The notes below the pieces were generated by a model. It was not told where the DNA came from. It ran no database searches and saw only the letters and a list, made by a program, of their open reading frames with translations. A DNA stretch of 64,000 nt from Bacteroidota bacterium (GTDB lineage: Bacteria; Bacteroidota; Bacteroidia; Chitinophagales; Chitinophagaceae): NCBI GenBank assembly GCA_018267545.1, contig JAFDYG010000505.1, positions 1 through 64,000 of the forward strand, read 5' to 3'. The position numbers and the translations under genes were made by a program. Position 1 is the stretch's first letter; each line of letters begins with the position of its first letter. This document shows positions 53,110 through 63,034 of the stretch, one piece after another.

Positions 53110-54066
53110 CTAAACCCCCTTATAAACCAACCTCGCAAAAAAATCCGGCCCAATCACAAAATTCCCCCACTTCTTATCAAACTCCTTCGTCGGCTTCGCC
53201 GCCACCACCTCCGCCATCGTCCTCCCCTCCTTCTTCAACCCCGCCACCTTCCCCCTTACCCCACTCAACATCTCATGATACTCCACCATCGCCGCCCTGC
53301 TCCCCAACGGCCCATGCCCCGGAACGATAATCGTCTTCTACGTCGTCACTTTTAGATTCCTCTCCGCCGCCCTTATCATCCCATCGATATTCCCCCCCGT
53401 ACTATAATCGATAAAAGGATAAAAGCCATTCCACCACGTATCCGCCACATGCAGCACATCATCCTCCTGAAAATGCACCGAAATATCACTATCCGTATGC
53501 GCCGGCCCATAATACTGAAGAACAATCGTCCTCCCATTATGGTGAATCGTCTTTCCCGACTCGAAAGTCGTACCCGGCAACGCACCCGCAGGAGCCGCCG
53601 GAAACGTAAAATTCCAATCCTCCACCCGCGTCGAACGAGCTAAATGCCGACGCGTATTCACATGAGCCGTAATAGCAGCCCCCGACTTATGCAGCCATTC
53701 ATTCCCATCGGTATGATCGAAATGCCAGTGCGTATTGACCAACCGGCTCACCGGCTCTCGACCGATCGCCTCCAACGCCACCGATAGCTGCGGCTTCGAA
53801 ACATCAATCCCCGCATCGACCAGCAGCTTCCCCTCCTTCCCCGGCAATACAACAACATTTCCCCCCGAACCATCCAGCATCGATATTCCCCCACGCAACG
53901 GAGTCGTCGTAATTTTAGCAGTCGCAGCCGCTTTCCTGATAATTATCACCGGACTGGTCCCACCACCCTGCGCAATCGCAGGAAAACCTTTCAATACCAT
54001 CCCCGCAGCAGCCATTCCGCCCATAGCGATAAAATTTCTTCTCGACAGATGTTTTGTATTTTCCAT
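53110..54066 (-). pseudogene. metallo-beta-lactamase-fold hydrolase interrupted by in-frame TAG
   Basis: Reads as one 318-codon frame except for a single TAG at codon 243 (53338-53340). Before it lies a normal enzyme: Tat-type signal (SRRNFIAMGG), metal ligands His113, His115, Asp117 and His118 (THWHFDHTDG), then GPAHTDSD and VADTWW. After the stop, in the same frame, the sequence continues with KTIIVPGHGPLGSRAAM, which carries the last metal-ligand histidine. The truncated product lacks this ligand and about 75 residues, so it should be inactive unless TAG is read through. A good promoter and terminator remain, so decay is recent, or this is a sequencing error. Confidence 0.85.
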
Positions 54067-54070
54067 CCTA

Positions 54071-54101
54071 CAAAGCTATCGTTCCCTCACCCTCTTGTCA
54101 A
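54071..54101 (-). promoter_or_regulatory. promoter of the metallo-beta-lactamase-fold gene
   Basis: Reverse-strand TAGCTTTG (54071-54078) matches the -7 consensus exactly, and TTG (54099-54101) lies 20 bases upstream as a -33 element. It is the best-formed promoter pair in the window. Confidence 0.6.
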
Positions 54102-54189
54102 TTGGCAAACACTCGAAAAACTTGTGCTTTTTACTACACCTCCCCCGGGCACTCATCCCAACATATTATTTTCGTAACTTTATATTATC

Positions 54190-54585
54190 ATGCGACGCGG
54201 CAGCAGACCATACCAAAAGCTCCTATTCACCCTCGGGGTGATCCTCTTTCTATTACGCCCGTTCACATTCTATTTTCTTATAGGAAACTCCGGCTCATCC
54301 GCCGATGGACAGCGAATAAACCAGCTGATGCAGCGGACCATCAAGAAAAAAGAAGACCACCACGAGCCCGAAGCCGAAGCACTTTCAGAATCCGGCAGGC
54401 ATCGCTCAACCCTCCGCCTGCTCACCCCTAAGTATCTTTGGACCACCTGCCAATCCTTTTGGAACACCTGCCAATCCCTTTGGCACGCCCGAAAAACGCG
54501 GGACAAACACCCCTTCACCGCCAGCGTCTTTCTAATCACCCCGGATAATCATCATTACCGATCGTCATCATTATTCCGCATCTGA
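54190..54585 (+). CDS. small membrane-anchored hypothetical protein with 7-residue repeat
   Basis: A 131-residue basic protein with one hydrophobic segment (about 12-32, LFTLGVILFLLRPFTFYFLI). The middle is charged. Near 82-105 the pattern Trp-x-Thr-Cys-Gln-Ser-Phe/Leu occurs twice and begins a third time, because the DNA has a 21-bp tandem repeat from 54439. It resembles no family I know. It may be a real short gene or a chance frame; the signal-anchor start and divergent position favour a gene. Confidence 0.45.
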   Translation: MRRGSRPYQKLLFTLGVILFLLRPFTFYFLIGNSGSSADGQRINQLMQRTIKKKEDHHEPEAEALSESGRHRSTLRLLTPKYLWTTCQSFWNTCQSLWHARKTRDKHPFTASVFLITPDNHHYRSSSLFRI

Positions 54586-54655
54586 TACCTGTTACTCCCA
54601 AGGACCATTCCTTCCAGGAAAAATTCTCCATTGCTAACAAGTAACAGATCAACCC

Positions 54656-55945
54656 ATGAATCAACATTTTTTTGTCTCCGTTCCACCCGTTTCAGCAGCC
54701 CTGAAAATGGCGATAGCCATTGCAATCGGCATGCTCATCGGCATGGAACGCAAATGGTCGCATAAAGAAACCGGGATCCGCACTTTTGCCATTGTTGCAC
54801 TGCTGGGCATGCTGGCCAGCGAAGTGGGTGAGGCCTTCGAGCTCGCAGGCTTAGCCGGCGTGCTGCTATTGGTAGGATTTGCCAACTACCGCAGCTTAAA
54901 AACAGAAGCATCACTGGAGCTCACCACATCGGCCGTACTCATGGTCGCCTATATCCTTGGAGTATTGGTCGGAAGAGGACATATCTTTATGCCCGTCGCA
55001 GCCGCCATCATGGTGACCATGCTGCTGGCCTTAAAACAAGAGCTCAATAGATTTGCCGGCGGACTCAAACCGGCCGAAATCAAAAGCGCAATCCTCCTCG
55101 GCCTGATTGGCTTCGTGATCTATCCCGTAATGCCCGATCGATACATCGACCCATGGCAGCTCCTAAACCCCGCCGACGCTTGGATCAGCGTAATCGCCAT
55201 TGCCGGCATTGCCTTCGTTAACTATGTATGTCTGCGATTGTTCAGCACCAACGGCCTCTACCTCGGCGCCGTATTCGGGGGACTCATCAACAGCAGCGCC
55301 ACAGTGGCCGAAATCAGCTCCAATGCAAAAAAGAGTGGAATGACCTCGCGGTTGACCAGCCTGGTGCTCATCACCACCATGGCCATGTTCGCCCGAAATC
55401 TCTTGCTGGTGGTCCTGTTTTCACCGGCTTCTCTTGCCTCCGTGCTGATGCCGCTGGCAGCCATGATGATCGTTTCGGCTTGCTGGCTTTGGATGGACCA
55501 GCGCCAGGAAACCTCGACAACCGAAGAAAGGATTACCCCCCAGCTCGACTCCCCCATCTCGCTAAAGAAAATTCTATGGTTTGGTCTGCTCTTTGTACTC
55601 ATTGCCATCGGCGGAACACTGCTAACCCGGCTTTTTGGTAATTATGGGATGATGGTCACCGGCTTCTTCGGCGGCCTGGTAAGCAGCGCCAGCACCACGA
55701 CAGCGGCTGCTACAATGGCCAGCCATGGCAAGATCAGCGCGGCGATAGCTGGCAGCGTCGCGATCATCTCATCGCTGGCCAGCGCTGCGGTCAACCTTCC
55801 GATTATCTGGAAGACGGCCAAAGATAAGCTCGTAACCCGCCGCCTCATCGTGGAAATGATCACAGTGCTCACCGTAGGGATTACAGTCGTATTTTTAGAC
55901 CGGACCTTCGAAATCTCGGAATGGCTTTTAAAAAACGTACACTAA
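54656..55945 (+). CDS. MgtC/SapB-like plus DUF4010 membrane protein
   Basis: A 429-residue inner membrane protein with about 12 helices. The N-terminal part matches MgtC/SapB (AIAIGMLIGMERKWSHKETGIRTFAIVALLGML), and the C-terminal part is the DUF4010 domain (VFGGLINSSATVAEIS, then GFFGGLVSSASTTTAAATMA), so two related SSATVAE/SSASTTT repeats are present. Function is unclear; MgtC relatives affect Mg2+ stress and ATPase regulation. Codon use is less C-biased than in neighbours, which may point to later arrival or stronger selection. 9 bp separate it from the deacetylase gene. Confidence 0.87.
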   Translation: MNQHFFVSVPPVSAALKMAIAIAIGMLIGMERKWSHKETGIRTFAIVALLGMLASEVGEAFELAGLAGVLLLVGFANYRSLKTEASLELTTSAVLMVAYILGVLVGRGHIFMPVAAAIMVTMLLALKQELNRFAGGLKPAEIKSAILLGLIGFVIYPVMPDRYIDPWQLLNPADAWISVIAIAGIAFVNYVCLRLFSTNGLYLGAVFGGLINSSATVAEISSNAKKSGMTSRLTSLVLITTMAMFARNLLLVVLFSPASLASVLMPLAAMMIVSACWLWMDQRQETSTTEERITPQLDSPISLKKILWFGLLFVLIAIGGTLLTRLFGNYGMMVTGFFGGLVSSASTTTAAATMASHGKISAAIAGSVAIISSLASAAVNLPIIWKTAKDKLVTRRLIVEMITVLTVGITVVFLDRTFEISEWLLKNVH

Positions 55946-55954
55946 AATAAACAC

Positions 55955-56752
55955 ATGAAACAGTTGCTCACCCTCTTAGGACTATTCTTATTCAGCCATG
56001 CCTTCACGCAAACACCCGCATGGCCCCATCATAAAAAAGCCGTGATCGTCCTTACCTACGACGACGGCCTGCTCTCCCAGCTGGACAACGCAGTACCCCA
56101 GCTAAAAAAAGCCGGCTTCAAAGCCACCTTCTTCCTGACCAGCGACGTAGACAGCTCCACAATCCCCCGATGGCGCGCCCTGGCCAAAAAAGGCTTCGAG
56201 CTGGGAAACCACACGCTCTACCATCCCTGCTCTCCCTCCGAAGACGTACCCGTCACGTCCGAACACTACACCCCCATCCAGGTCATCCGCGAGATCGAGA
56301 TCATGAACCGCATTCTCTTCGCCATCGACGGCCGTAACGGTAGAACATACGCCTACCCCTGCGCCGAAACAACCGTAGGAGGAGACAAAGACTACGTAGA
56401 CACCCTACGCCGTTACAACCTGGTAAAATATGCGCGCATCGGCGGCGACACCGGCGCCATCATCACCGACTTCCACCACCTCGACCCACTACGCATCCCC
56501 TCCCTCGGACTGGAGGACAGCACAAGCGCCAGCGCCCTTATCGACTACGTAAAAAGCGTCCAAGCCAGAAACGGCATGGGAATAATCATGTTCCACGGCA
56601 TCAGCGGCGACTACATCACCACCGACAAAGCCGTCCACCAACAGCTCCTCGACTATCTCAAGAAAAACAAAAAAGACATCTGGGTCACCACCTTCCGCGA
56701 AGCCATGGACTACGCTACTCATTCCTCAACACCTCCACCGGATTCACACTAG
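55955..56752 (+). CDS. exported polysaccharide deacetylase family protein
   Basis: A 265-residue exported deacetylase of the NodB type. The signal peptide covers residues 1-18. The metal-binding motif 1 is LTYDDG with catalytic Asp and metal Asp near 32-35. Motif 2 is GNHTLYHPC near 89, with the two metal histidines. The last motif MIIMFHGISG-like stretch (GIIMFHGISGDY) lies near 208. It may remove acetyl groups from peptidoglycan, chitin-type or plant glycans. Its last 38 bp overlap the convergent permease gene. Confidence 0.9.
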   Translation: MKQLLTLLGLFLFSHAFTQTPAWPHHKKAVIVLTYDDGLLSQLDNAVPQLKKAGFKATFFLTSDVDSSTIPRWRALAKKGFELGNHTLYHPCSPSEDVPVTSEHYTPIQVIREIEIMNRILFAIDGRNGRTYAYPCAETTVGGDKDYVDTLRRYNLVKYARIGGDTGAIITDFHHLDPLRIPSLGLEDSTSASALIDYVKSVQARNGMGIIMFHGISGDYITTDKAVHQQLLDYLKKNKKDIWVTTFREAMDYATHSSTPPPDSH

Positions 56753-59195
56753 CCACCCTAAACGTCTGGAACCCCACCGCCACCGCAGCCAACAACAACG
56801 CCGCACCCCCGGCCTCCACAAACACCCACATATCCATCGCAACCCGATACCCATAATTCTGTAGCCACGTATTCACCAGAAACCACGCCAACGGCGAAGC
56901 AATCACTATCGCCATCATAACCAGCAACAAAAACTCCCGGCTCAAAAGCAACGACACCCCCGCCACCGTAGCCCCCATAACCTTCCGTATCCCGATCTCC
57001 TTCGCCCGCCTGCTCGCAGAGAACAACGCCAGCCCAAACAACCCCATACACGAGATCAACAGCATAATCACCGTCGCCGATTGCATCAGCATCGCCGTCC
57101 GATTCTCCTCCAGATACAACCGGTCCACCGTCTCCTGTAGCGAACTAAATGTAAACGGAGCCCACGGAAACATCGCCCTCCACTTCGACGCCAGCGCCGC
57201 CGTCACCCTCCTCGCCGAGTCCCCCTTGACACTCAATCGAACCGCCACGCTCCTCGCGTCGGACAACCACGTAATGACAATCAACGGCTTGATAGTCTCA
57301 TGAAAAGAAGTTTGATGATAATCCTTGATTATCCCCGAAATTGTATACCACAAGCCATTCTCCCGGTATAGAAGCTGCTTCCCGCAAGCCTGCACCGGGT
57401 CGTTAAAACCCAACGCCCTGGCATACGCTTCGTTAATCATCACGAGTATCTTATTCTCCCCCGGATACACATTCCCACCCGCCACCAGCTTCATCTGGTA
57501 GAACTGGATAAAGTTATTGTCCCCGATCTCGGCTTCCACCGTCATCTCACGCGCTTTCTTCATATTCTCCCACCGGTACACAAACGTCGCCATTGGATGC
57601 TCCCTGCCCATCGGCGCATGCCCCTGCAGGATCGCCTGCTTTACACCCGGCAGACCACTCACCGCCTCTGCATATTTCTGCATCTGCCCCCGCTCCGCCC
57701 CCTGATAATCCACCGTCACCACTCCCTCACTATTAAATCCCTTATCCGCATTCTTCATATACCTGACCTGCCGGCCAATGATCAGCGACCCAATGATAAA
57801 AAGCAGAGAAACGGAAAATTGAAAAATGATCAACGCCCGTCGCAGCCCCACACCGCCCTTTCCGCTTTTATCCAGCGACCCCTTGAGACTCAGCACAGGC
57901 AGATAAGAAGACATCAGCCGCGCAGGATAATATCCCGCCACGAGCGTCGTAAATGCTACCATCCCTAGCAAAAACAACCAGTTACCCCCATCCCAAAACC
58001 GAAACCGAACTCCCACAGGAATAATATCGCCAAAAAGCCATAAAGCCGGTAATACCAGCATCATCGAAAGAACAAGAGCGCACATAGTCAGCACCAGCGT
58101 CTCGATAAAAAATTGTCCTAGAAGCGCCCCCCTGCTACTCCCCAGCACCTTCCTCACCCCCACCTCCTTCATCCGCTGAAAGCTCTGCGCCGTCGACAGG
58201 TTGATGAAGTTGATGACGGCCAGCCCCAATACGAACAACGCCACCCACATCAACGAATACAGCAGCGGCAAATAAGCCTTTCGAAAATCATCGCCCAGAT
58301 CTGCAGCGTGAAAATCCGGAGTATAGTGCATCTCACCCATCGACTGCAAGTACAGCCGCAGATGATTCGAACCGGCGAAAAGTACCGGCGTCGGGACCAG
58401 CGTATGAATATATTCGGCGATCTGCGCATTCACGCGCGCAGGCATTACCCCTTTCTTCAGCCGGATAAAAGCCTGCGACTGCCGGGGCCGCAGACTGCTC
58501 CAATCCTTCGTCGGAATCCGCGCCCGAAGCCAGCTCTCCGGTGCCGTACCGATCGAGATAAAAGAGGTATAACCGACATCCGAAGGCCGTCCCCAATCCC
58601 TCACGATACCCGACACCGTTAGCACCAGGCTGTCATCATAGATCACCTTCCGCCCCATCATCAGCTGCAGGCTGCCCGCCCCAAAATACTTCCGCGCCAC
58701 ACTCTCCGCCAGTACTATTTGCCCCGGATGATCAAGCACGGAAGAATCCCCCTCCATCCACTCATGCGGAAAGAGACGAAAAAACTCCGGCCCCGTCAAA
58801 ATCGTAGATAACGCATAGCTGCCTTCCTGCCGATTATCATAATTCTTCCTGGTCTCTCCCTTCTCCGAAGGCACCGAAATAGTCCCGCTAAAAAGATGAA
58901 AAGCCGCCTTTGCCTCGACCCCATCGATCACATGCTCGAGCCCCGCCACCTCCTTAAAGGGACTGTTGAGAAAAATCACATTCCCATCCTTGTCCCGCAC
59001 ATCCCCTATAATACGATAGATCCTATCCACCCCCGGATGAAATTTATCGAAGCTCAGCTCATACCTGCCGATCAGGTAGATCACGATACAAACGCAAATG
59101 CCTATCGCCAACCCCAGCACATGTATAACCGAATACCACCGTTGCCGGAGAATATTACGCCACGCTACCTTCACCGAGATGGCACCTGCAGACAT
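56715..59195 (-). CDS. FtsX/MacB-like ABC transporter permease
   Basis: An 826-residue permease of the duplicated FtsX type. An N-terminal helix (VIHVLGLAIGICVCIVIYLIG) is followed by a large periplasmic MacB-like domain (residues about 45-300). Three helices follow (YSLMWVALFVLGLAVINFINLS and on), then a second periplasmic domain (about 480-680) and a closing set of helices (VIMLLISCMGLFGLALFSASRR, EFLLLVMMAIVIASPLAWFLV). The characteristic EVGVRKVLGSSRG and EIGIRKVMGA motifs are present. Such permeases export lipids, peptides or drugs with a separate ATPase, which is not in this window. Confidence 0.93.
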   Translation of the reverse strand: MSAGAISVKVAWRNILRQRWYSVIHVLGLAIGICVCIVIYLIGRYELSFDKFHPGVDRIYRIIGDVRDKDGNVIFLNSPFKEVAGLEHVIDGVEAKAAFHLFSGTISVPSEKGETRKNYDNRQEGSYALSTILTGPEFFRLFPHEWMEGDSSVLDHPGQIVLAESVARKYFGAGSLQLMMGRKVIYDDSLVLTVSGIVRDWGRPSDVGYTSFISIGTAPESWLRARIPTKDWSSLRPRQSQAFIRLKKGVMPARVNAQIAEYIHTLVPTPVLFAGSNHLRLYLQSMGEMHYTPDFHAADLGDDFRKAYLPLLYSLMWVALFVLGLAVINFINLSTAQSFQRMKEVGVRKVLGSSRGALLGQFFIETLVLTMCALVLSMMLVLPALWLFGDIIPVGVRFRFWDGGNWLFLLGMVAFTTLVAGYYPARLMSSYLPVLSLKGSLDKSGKGGVGLRRALIIFQFSVSLLFIIGSLIIGRQVRYMKNADKGFNSEGVVTVDYQGAERGQMQKYAEAVSGLPGVKQAILQGHAPMGREHPMATFVYRWENMKKAREMTVEAEIGDNNFIQFYQMKLVAGGNVYPGENKILVMINEAYARALGFNDPVQACGKQLLYRENGLWYTISGIIKDYHQTSFHETIKPLIVITWLSDARSVAVRLSVKGDSARRVTAALASKWRAMFPWAPFTFSSLQETVDRLYLEENRTAMLMQSATVIMLLISCMGLFGLALFSASRRAKEIGIRKVMGATVAGVSLLLSREFLLLVMMAIVIASPLAWFLVNTWLQNYGYRVAMDMWVFVEAGGAALLLAAVAVGFQTFRVASVNPVEVLRNE

Positions 59196-59575
59196 AAGAT
59201 AGATTTTATAAAAACATACCCGGCAATCCTACTGCCAGACTCATAACATCCCTGATACTCATCCCAATATCCTTTTCCTCCCGCCCTCGCTTGTCCGCAA
59301 ACGATACATCCACTGTCCGGTCAAAATCCCCCAGCGCCGCAACCGCCGATACCCCCGCCCATCACAACCACTCCCACCCTGCAAATAATCCCTCCTCAAG
59401 ACTACTTTCCCATTTCAGGAACACTCCTTCCCACCCCACTCACGAAACCCCCTAAAAACCAATCACTTAAAAAATGGCACCAAATTGACTGCTCCTTCGG
59501 TAACCGAACGTCCATTTGACCTAAACAAGGCCTCACCAGCCTTAGGCCCTAACCAGGCCCCTAAATCCAAATCTC
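59196..59575. other. gene-free stretch, no recognised element
   Basis: Between the divergent permease gene and the repeat protein gene. I see no ORF with family features, no convincing TAnnTTTG pair, no strong hairpin and no RNA gene. It presumably holds both promoters. Confidence 0.4.
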
Positions 59576-62500
59576 ATGAAACATCTGACACATGTTTTAT
59601 TGTTCATCGTCCTGTCCGTATCCTGCCTAAAAGCCTCCGCGCAACCAGGCAACAACAACTTCGCCAACGCCACAGACGTAACCTCCCAGATCAATAATAC
59701 ATGTACCACCGGAGGCGCCTACACCACCCAAGCCGCTACCGGCGACCAAACTAAACCCGCCTGCTGGAGCAACGGCCCTAACAACAACGTCTGGTTCAAA
59801 TTTACCGCCACACCTACCGGCTTCATCAACGTAAAAGTAAAAGCCAGCGGCTCCGGCGAAACAATCCAATACCCCTTCGTCGCCATCTTCGACGCCAGCG
59901 CCAACCCGCTCGCCTGCCAGAACTACCAGGGAAGCAAAACCGACCTCAGCCTCAGCTACCTCGGTCTCACCCCAGGCAGCACCTACTATATATCCGTCGA
60001 CAACTACGCCGGCTACGCAGGCTCCTTCGACCTATGCCTTTCCGACGTAGTAGACTATGACTTTAAACAGGGAGCAAAAGACGTCACCTCCCAGATCAAT
60101 AGCTCCTGCACTTCCGGCGGAACCTATACCACCCAGTTCGCCACCCCCGACCAGTCCAAAGCCTCCTGCTGGAGCAACGGCCCCAATAACAACGTCTGGT
60201 TCAAATTCACCGCCACAGCCACCGGCTTTATCAACGCAAAAGTAAAAATCAGCGGCTCCGGCGAAACAATCCAATACCCCTTCGTCGCCATCTATGACGC
60301 CAGCAATAATCAGCTCGCCTGCCAGAACTACCAGGGAAGCAAGACCGACCTCAGCCTCAGCTACCTCGGCCTCACACCCGGCAATACTTATTACATAACA
60401 GTCGACAATTACGCCGGCTACGCAGGCTCCTTCGACCTTTGTCTCTCCGACGTAGTAGACTATGACTTCAAGCTAGGCGCCAAAGACGTCACCTCCATCA
60501 TCAACGCTTGCACTTCCGGCGGAACTTACACTACCCAGTTCGCCACCCCCGACCAATCCAAGGCCTCCTGCTGGAGCAACGGCCCCAACAACAACGTCTG
60601 GTTCAAATTCACCGCCACGGCCACCGGCTTCATCAACGCAAAAGTAAAAGTCAGCGGCACCGGCGAAACCCTCCAATACCCGTTCTTAGCCATCTACGAC
60701 GCCAGCACCAGTCAGCTCACCTGCCAAAACTACCAGGGAAACAAAACCGACCTCAGCCTCAGCTACCTCGGCCTTACGCCCGGTAACACTTACTATATCG
60801 GCGTCGATAACTACGCCGGCTACGCAGGCTCCTTCGACCTTTGTCTTTCCGACGTGGTAGACTATGATTTTAAACAGGGAGCCACAGACGTCACTCCCCT
60901 GATCAACTCCTGTACTTCCGGTGGTACCTATACCACTCAATTCGCTACACCCGACCAGTCCAAAGCGTCCTGCTGGAGCAACGGCCCCAACAACAACGTC
61001 TGGTTCAAATTCACCGCCACAGCCACCGGCTTTATCAACGCAAAGGTAAAAGTCAGCAGCACCGGCGAAACGCTTCAAAACCCAGCCGTAGCCATCTACG
61101 ACGCCAGCACCAATCAGCTGGCCTGTCAAAATCTTATCCAGGGCAAGACCGACCTTAGTCTCAGCTACCTCGGTCTTACCCCCGGCAATACTTATTATAT
61201 CGCCGTCGACAACTACGCCGGATACGCAGGTTCCTTCGACCTCTGCCTTTCCGACGTAGTAGACTATGATTATAAACAGGGAGCAAAAGACGTTACCGCC
61301 CAGATCAATTCCTGCACCTCCGGCGGAACCTACACCACCCTTTACGGCACCCCCGACGGCTCCAAACCCTCCTGCTGGAGCAATGGCCCCAATAACAACG
61401 TCTGGTTCAAATTTACCGCCACCTCCACCGGCTTCATCAACGCAAAAGTAAAGGTCAGCGGTACGGGCGAAACTATGCAAAATCCCTTTGTCGCTATCTA
61501 CGACGCCAGCAGCAGCCTCCTGACTTGTCAGAACTTCCTCGGAGCCAAGACCGACCTCAGCCTCAGCTATCTCGGTCTTACCCCCGGCAATACTTATTAC
61601 ATCGCCGTCGACAACTACGCCGGATACATAGGCTCCTTCGACCTCTGCCTCTCCGACGTGGTAGACTATGACTATAAACAAGGAGCAAAAGACGTTACCT
61701 CCCAGATCAACTCCTGTACTTCCGGCGGAACTTATACGACGCTCTACGCCACACCGGACCAATCTAAACCCGGATGCTGGAGCAACGGACCCAACAGCAA
61801 CGTCTGGTTCCAATTCACCGCCACCTCCACAGGTTTTATCAATACAAAGGTAAAGGTCAGCGGCTCCGGCGAAAGCATGCAGAACCCCTTCGTCGCCATC
61901 TACGACGCCAGCCTGAACCTCCTCAACTGCCAGAACTATAAAGGAGCCAAGACCGATCTCAGCCTAAGCTATTATGGCCTCACTCCCGGCAGTACCTACT
62001 ATATCGCCGTCGACAACTATGTCGGCTATCGAGGCTCTTTCGACCTGTGTCTCTCCGATGTACCGGACTACGATTATAAACAAGGAGCGCTCGATGTCAG
62101 CGGCCAAATGAATAGCGTTACCTCAGGCGGCGCCTACAGCACCTTCTACGCCACACCGGACCAATCCAAAGCCTCCTGCTGGAGCAACGGCCCCAATAAC
62201 AACGTCTGGTTCAAGTTCACCGCCGCCACCGCCGGTATCACCGCCGGCGTGAAAGTCAGCGGCTCCGGCGAAACCATGCAAAATCCCTTCCTCGCCATCT
62301 ACGACGCCAGCCTGAACCAGCTCGGCTGCCAAAACTATTCGGGCGCCAAAACCGACCTGAGCATCACTTATACATCCCTGACCCCCGGCAACACTTATTA
62401 TATCGTCGTCGACAACTACGCAGGCTACGCCGGCTCTTTCGACCTGGCTGTCTACGACAACATGATGATCCTTCCGCTGAAGCTGACATCCTTCACCGCA

Positions 62501-63034
62501 TCGGCATCTCAAAAACAGGTCAATATAAATTGGAGTACCACCCAGGAAGAAAATATACACTCATTCACTATTCAGCGAGCTGCCACCCTGCCCGACTTCA
62601 AGGACATCGGCCAGATCCCACCCTCCGCTCAAACTAACTATACCTTCATCGATAACACTCCCCTACCCGGAGACAACTATTATCGCCTAAAAACAACCGA
62701 GACCTCCGGCACCACCTCCTACTCCAGCACGGCAAGGGTAAACTATACCAGCGCCGCACCCATATCCTTCACCCTATACCCCAACCCAAGCAGCAGCAAG
62801 GAACCTACCTGGATCCGAATAGAAAACACGCAGAATCTAACACCTATCATCATCAATATATACGACATGCTAGGCAGAACCCTGTCCACCCAAACACAGA
62901 ACCTAACCAACCCTGGCCCCAATCTTATCCGGCTGCCCATAACCCAGCGCCTAAACACTGGCTGCTACAACGTAACGATAACCAATGCCAGAAACGGCGA
63001 CATCATCGACCGCCAACAATTACTAATTAAATAA
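59576..63034 (+). CDS. T9SS-secreted protein with seven near-identical 134-residue domains
   Basis: A 1152-residue secreted protein. The signal peptide is MKHLTHVLLFIVLSVSCLKASA. Seven beta-rich domains follow (about 24-960), each with CWSNGPNNNVWFKF, SGETIQ/MQ, TDLSLSYLGLTPG and AGYAGSFDLCLSDV. The conserved Cys63 recurs every 134-135 residues. The domain resembles the pre-peptidase C-terminal (PPC) fold used for substrate or matrix binding. The C-terminal 190 residues hold a fibronectin-like region (LPLKLTSFTASASQKQVNINWSTT) and the type A T9SS sorting domain (FTLYPNPSSSK). No catalytic domain is seen, so an adhesin or cell-surface layer protein is likely. Confidence 0.92.
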   Translation: MKHLTHVLLFIVLSVSCLKASAQPGNNNFANATDVTSQINNTCTTGGAYTTQAATGDQTKPACWSNGPNNNVWFKFTATPTGFINVKVKASGSGETIQYPFVAIFDASANPLACQNYQGSKTDLSLSYLGLTPGSTYYISVDNYAGYAGSFDLCLSDVVDYDFKQGAKDVTSQINSSCTSGGTYTTQFATPDQSKASCWSNGPNNNVWFKFTATATGFINAKVKISGSGETIQYPFVAIYDASNNQLACQNYQGSKTDLSLSYLGLTPGNTYYITVDNYAGYAGSFDLCLSDVVDYDFKLGAKDVTSIINACTSGGTYTTQFATPDQSKASCWSNGPNNNVWFKFTATATGFINAKVKVSGTGETLQYPFLAIYDASTSQLTCQNYQGNKTDLSLSYLGLTPGNTYYIGVDNYAGYAGSFDLCLSDVVDYDFKQGATDVTPLINSCTSGGTYTTQFATPDQSKASCWSNGPNNNVWFKFTATATGFINAKVKVSSTGETLQNPAVAIYDASTNQLACQNLIQGKTDLSLSYLGLTPGNTYYIAVDNYAGYAGSFDLCLSDVVDYDYKQGAKDVTAQINSCTSGGTYTTLYGTPDGSKPSCWSNGPNNNVWFKFTATSTGFINAKVKVSGTGETMQNPFVAIYDASSSLLTCQNFLGAKTDLSLSYLGLTPGNTYYIAVDNYAGYIGSFDLCLSDVVDYDYKQGAKDVTSQINSCTSGGTYTTLYATPDQSKPGCWSNGPNSNVWFQFTATSTGFINTKVKVSGSGESMQNPFVAIYDASLNLLNCQNYKGAKTDLSLSYYGLTPGSTYYIAVDNYVGYRGSFDLCLSDVPDYDYKQGALDVSGQMNSVTSGGAYSTFYATPDQSKASCWSNGPNNNVWFKFTAATAGITAGVKVSGSGETMQNPFLAIYDASLNQLGCQNYSGAKTDLSITYTSLTPGNTYYIVVDNYAGYAGSFDLAVYDNMMILPLKLTSFTASASQKQVNINWSTTQEENIHSFTIQRAATLPDFKDIGQIPPSAQTNYTFIDNTPLPGDNYYRLKTTETSGTTSYSSTARVNYTSAAPISFTLYPNPSSSKEPTWIRIENTQNLTPIIINIYDMLGRTLSTQTQNLTNPGPNLIRLPITQRLNTGCYNVTITNARNGDIIDRQQLLIK
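59640..62475 (+). repeat. seven tandem copies of a 402-405 bp coding repeat
   Basis: The codon for the conserved Cys lies at 59762, 60167, 60569, 60971, 61373, 61775 and 62177. One interval is 405 bp and five are exactly 402 bp. Many stretches are identical between copies, including silent positions, which points to recent amplification or ongoing gene conversion. Copy 7 is the most diverged. Confidence 0.9.
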
